This document shows positions 62,400 through 64,000 of a DNA stretch of 64,000 bases, piece by piece (positions within the stretch are counted from its first letter, which is position 1; every line of letters starts with the position of its first letter). The translations under genes were made by a program, and so were the position numbers. Source of the DNA: Pelagicoccus sp. SDUM812003 (GTDB lineage Bacteria > Verrucomicrobiota > Verrucomicrobiia > Opitutales > Opitutaceae). The notes below the pieces were generated by a model. It was not told where the DNA came from, made no database searches, and worked only from the letters and a program-made list of their open reading frames with translations. The stretch lies in contig NZ_JARXHY010000007.1 in assembly GCF_031127815.1 (NCBI RefSeq), forward strand, positions 186,001 to 250,000, given 5' to 3'.

Positions 62400-64000
62400 C
62401 TATTGCAGGTCGAAAACGATCAGCGACACGCCTTGCCGCGGTAGTTTGAAGGCAAGGCGAGCGGCGCCGTTTTCGAGCGACACCTCTTCTGGCGATTCCT
62501 CCAAGGTCGCGAGTTCCGCGGCTGTTTGCAGCTCCGCGTATTCCTCTTCGTTTGGAGCGACCGGCTGGCCCATGCGCAGCCACAGATCGTAGGCGTTGCT
62601 ATGAAATTCGTCGATGCGATAGTGGGTGAGCTCGGCTTTGGTGGCGTCGCTGGGCAGGTGATCGAGCGTCAATGAAACTTCTGCGACGGGGCCTTCGAGA
62701 TCGTCGTCATGGTAGTGCCAGACCATGATGGAGAGGCGATCGCCATCCCGGCTCGCGAATGCGGCCACGTCCGGATGCTGGCGCACGCCGACGTCGATCA
62801 TTTCCTGCAAGTCCACCTCCGATGTGCTGGACGTTTGGATACGGTTGCCGCTCATTTCGCTGAACATGCGAAACACGTTGAGCACCGGCAAGGGCACGCC
62901 GTTGGAGGCGAGTTGACGAAATCCAGCGAAGTAGGCCTGGTCCTCGAAAGTGAATGCCCAGGTCAGGGCGCCTTCGAGGTTGACGCCATGCCGGTCGGCG
63001 AGATCGTGCTTTCGGACGAAGCTCGCAGCTGTGTAGCTGGAGTAGACGGTGCCGTTGCGGTAGGTGAACATGCCTCCTTGGCACGCGGCGCAGCCTTCCG
63101 GGTCGGATTCGCCGATAACGATCGGGGTGTCTTTGAGTTCCGGATACGACGCGATTTTTCGAAATCCGTTGTCGATGGCCTTCAGCTGGTTGGCGATTCC
63201 CATCTGGATGCGTCCATCCACCACCTTCGGATGTCCTTTTGCATGGAAGGAAACGAAATCGAGCTGCGTACCGTTTTCCCCCGTAGCGTAGTTGGTGCCG
63301 TAGAGGCAATGATCGAAAAAGCCGAGCAGGAAGTCGCCACCGCTGCCAGCCACGTCCGGCCCGCCGACGCGGGCCTTGGGGATGGCCCGTTGCACGCCTG
63401 CGATGGCGTAGTCATGCAGCTTGTTGAATTCTTCCAACGTGCCTTGCCAGTAGCCGATGTTCGGTTCGTTCCAGGTCTGCCAATACCATTTCTCCACTTC
63501 CTCCATTCCGTAGCGTTCGACGCAGTGTTTCGCCCATTGGTAGCAGAGTTCGCCCCATTTCTCGTAGTCCTTTGGGGGATACGCCCAGCCAGTATAGACT
63601 TTCTCGTAGCGAAAGCCCGGCCGCCACTCGTGTTTGTAGGGAGTCGGGTTCGTGGAGAGGGCTTCCGGCATGAAACCCATTTGGACGTAGGGACGAACCC
63701 CGTTCTCCAGATAGGTGTCGAAAATCAGATCCACTAGGGTCCAGTCGTAGATCGGATTCCCATCGTCATCCTCGGTGTACATGTTGGTGCTGCCCCATTT
63801 GAGCGCGGGCGAACCATCGCCTGTTGTCATCAGATTATGGGTACGGAAATAGATGTCTCCCTCCTTGAGATCGCCGAGCTGCCCGATCAAGCGCTTGCCG
63901 TCTTTCATGTAGGCGTAGTTGGGTTCGTCGGCGCCGAAGAAGCGCCAGATCTGGCGCAGGGGCCCGAGCTCTTTGTCGGCCTGCACTGTGATTTCCACGG
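62400..64000 (-). CDS. GH39 family glycoside hydrolase (5' end outside window)
   Basis: At least 532 residues, with the N-terminus at or beyond the right edge (a GTG at 63998 is the last in-frame start visible). Retaining beta-xylosidase/glycosidase fold. The acid/base Glu is in WYWQTWNEPNIGYWQ (about residue 178) and the nucleophile Glu in IVIGESDPEG (about residue 297). WRFFGADEPNYAYMKDG is the usual entry motif. A C-terminal beta-sandwich follows after about residue 400. No signal peptide is visible in the part present. Substrate may be xylan-type, but GH39 also contains other specificities. Confidence 0.9.
   Translation of the reverse strand, partial: VEITVQADKELGPLRQIWRFFGADEPNYAYMKDGKRLIGQLGDLKEGDIYFRTHNLMTTGDGSPALKWGSTNMYTEDDDGNPIYDWTLVDLIFDTYLENGVRPYVQMGFMPEALSTNPTPYKHEWRPGFRYEKVYTGWAYPPKDYEKWGELCYQWAKHCVERYGMEEVEKWYWQTWNEPNIGYWQGTLEEFNKLHDYAIAGVQRAIPKARVGGPDVAGSGGDFLLGFFDHCLYGTNYATGENGTQLDFVSFHAKGHPKVVDGRIQMGIANQLKAIDNGFRKIASYPELKDTPIVIGESDPEGCAACQGGMFTYRNGTVYSSYTAASFVRKHDLADRHGVNLEGALTWAFTFEDQAYFAGFRQLASNGVPLPVLNVFRMFSEMSGNRIQTSSTSEVDLQEMIDVGVRQHPDVAAFASRDGDRLSIMVWHYHDDDLEGPVAEVSLTLDHLPSDATKAELTHYRIDEFHSNAYDLWLRMGQPVAPNEEEYAELQTAAELATLEESPEEVSLENGAARLAFKLPRQGVSLIVFDLQ

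Noticed and set aside
62709-63737. Plus-strand frame opposite the GH39 gene
   Set aside because: Shadow; the GH39 strand has both catalytic glutamates.

Overview
This 64 kb window has the gene content and base composition (roughly 60% GC by eye) of a Gram-negative Verrucomicrobiota chromosome, most likely a marine member of the Opitutia/Opitutales (Pelagicoccus-like). That placement rests on my recognition of gene families and of characteristic intergenic palindromes, not on a database search. It is mostly ordinary chromosomal housekeeping, with one compact heme/NO region and a few accessory loci. I saw no tRNA, rRNA, CRISPR array, insertion sequence or phage gene.

Layout. 0-7 kb: a prepilin-like gene leaving the left edge, then metG-menF-menD (methionyl-tRNA charging; first menaquinone steps), convergent with a minus-strand block of ppx/gppA, rsmI, a tiny lipoprotein and a coiled-coil membrane protein. 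8-11.7 kb: minus-strand tyrA-aroA-cmk-plsC. 11.8-18 kb: a 40-residue membrane protein, a membrane PIN/TRAM protein, galM, the overlapping CPBP-thiL-tsaE set, and mtaB. 18-20.5 kb: a radical-SAM gene broken by one in-frame TGA, a glyoxalase and an orphan gene.

20.6-26.6 kb is the most interesting part. Six minus-strand genes read as one operon: a DUF3365-type heme lipoprotein, a group-I truncated hemoglobin, a lipoprotein cytochrome c, a globin-like protein apparently without its proximal histidine, a NirB-like flavoprotein fused through a BFD [2Fe-2S] domain to a five-helix membrane module with two His-X13-His pairs (di-heme b signature), and an eleven-heme cytochrome c. An NsrR-like Fe-S regulator gene lies just upstream, and a 23-bp site at 25897-25919 matches the NsrR operator pattern in front of the first gene. 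I infer an NO-induced chain NAD(P)H > FAD > 2Fe-2S > heme b > multiheme c, plus NO-handling globins.

26.6-45.6 kb: hisF; a giant propeller-type hybrid histidine kinase; an unrecognised 588-residue protein; rho; acs; a long PRPP synthetase homologue; a DUF1801 protein; M42 peptidase; SDRs; a dihydrolipoamide-dehydrogenase-like enzyme; a DJ-1 protein; ybaB-recR; an HPt protein; and a NarL-type response regulator. 46-49 kb: a ketosynthase, acyl carrier protein and CrtI-like oxidoreductase, probably a lipid or polyene locus. 49-53 kb: rpmA-rplU, a methyltransferase, and ilvC preceded by a perfect 32-bp palindrome. 53-64 kb: a 1179-residue BspA-type leucine-rich-repeat protein, a WYL regulator, an ECF sigma factor with a membrane partner, an SRPBCC-VOC fusion, a Wzi-like outer-membrane protein, trhO, and a GH39 glycosidase running off the right edge.
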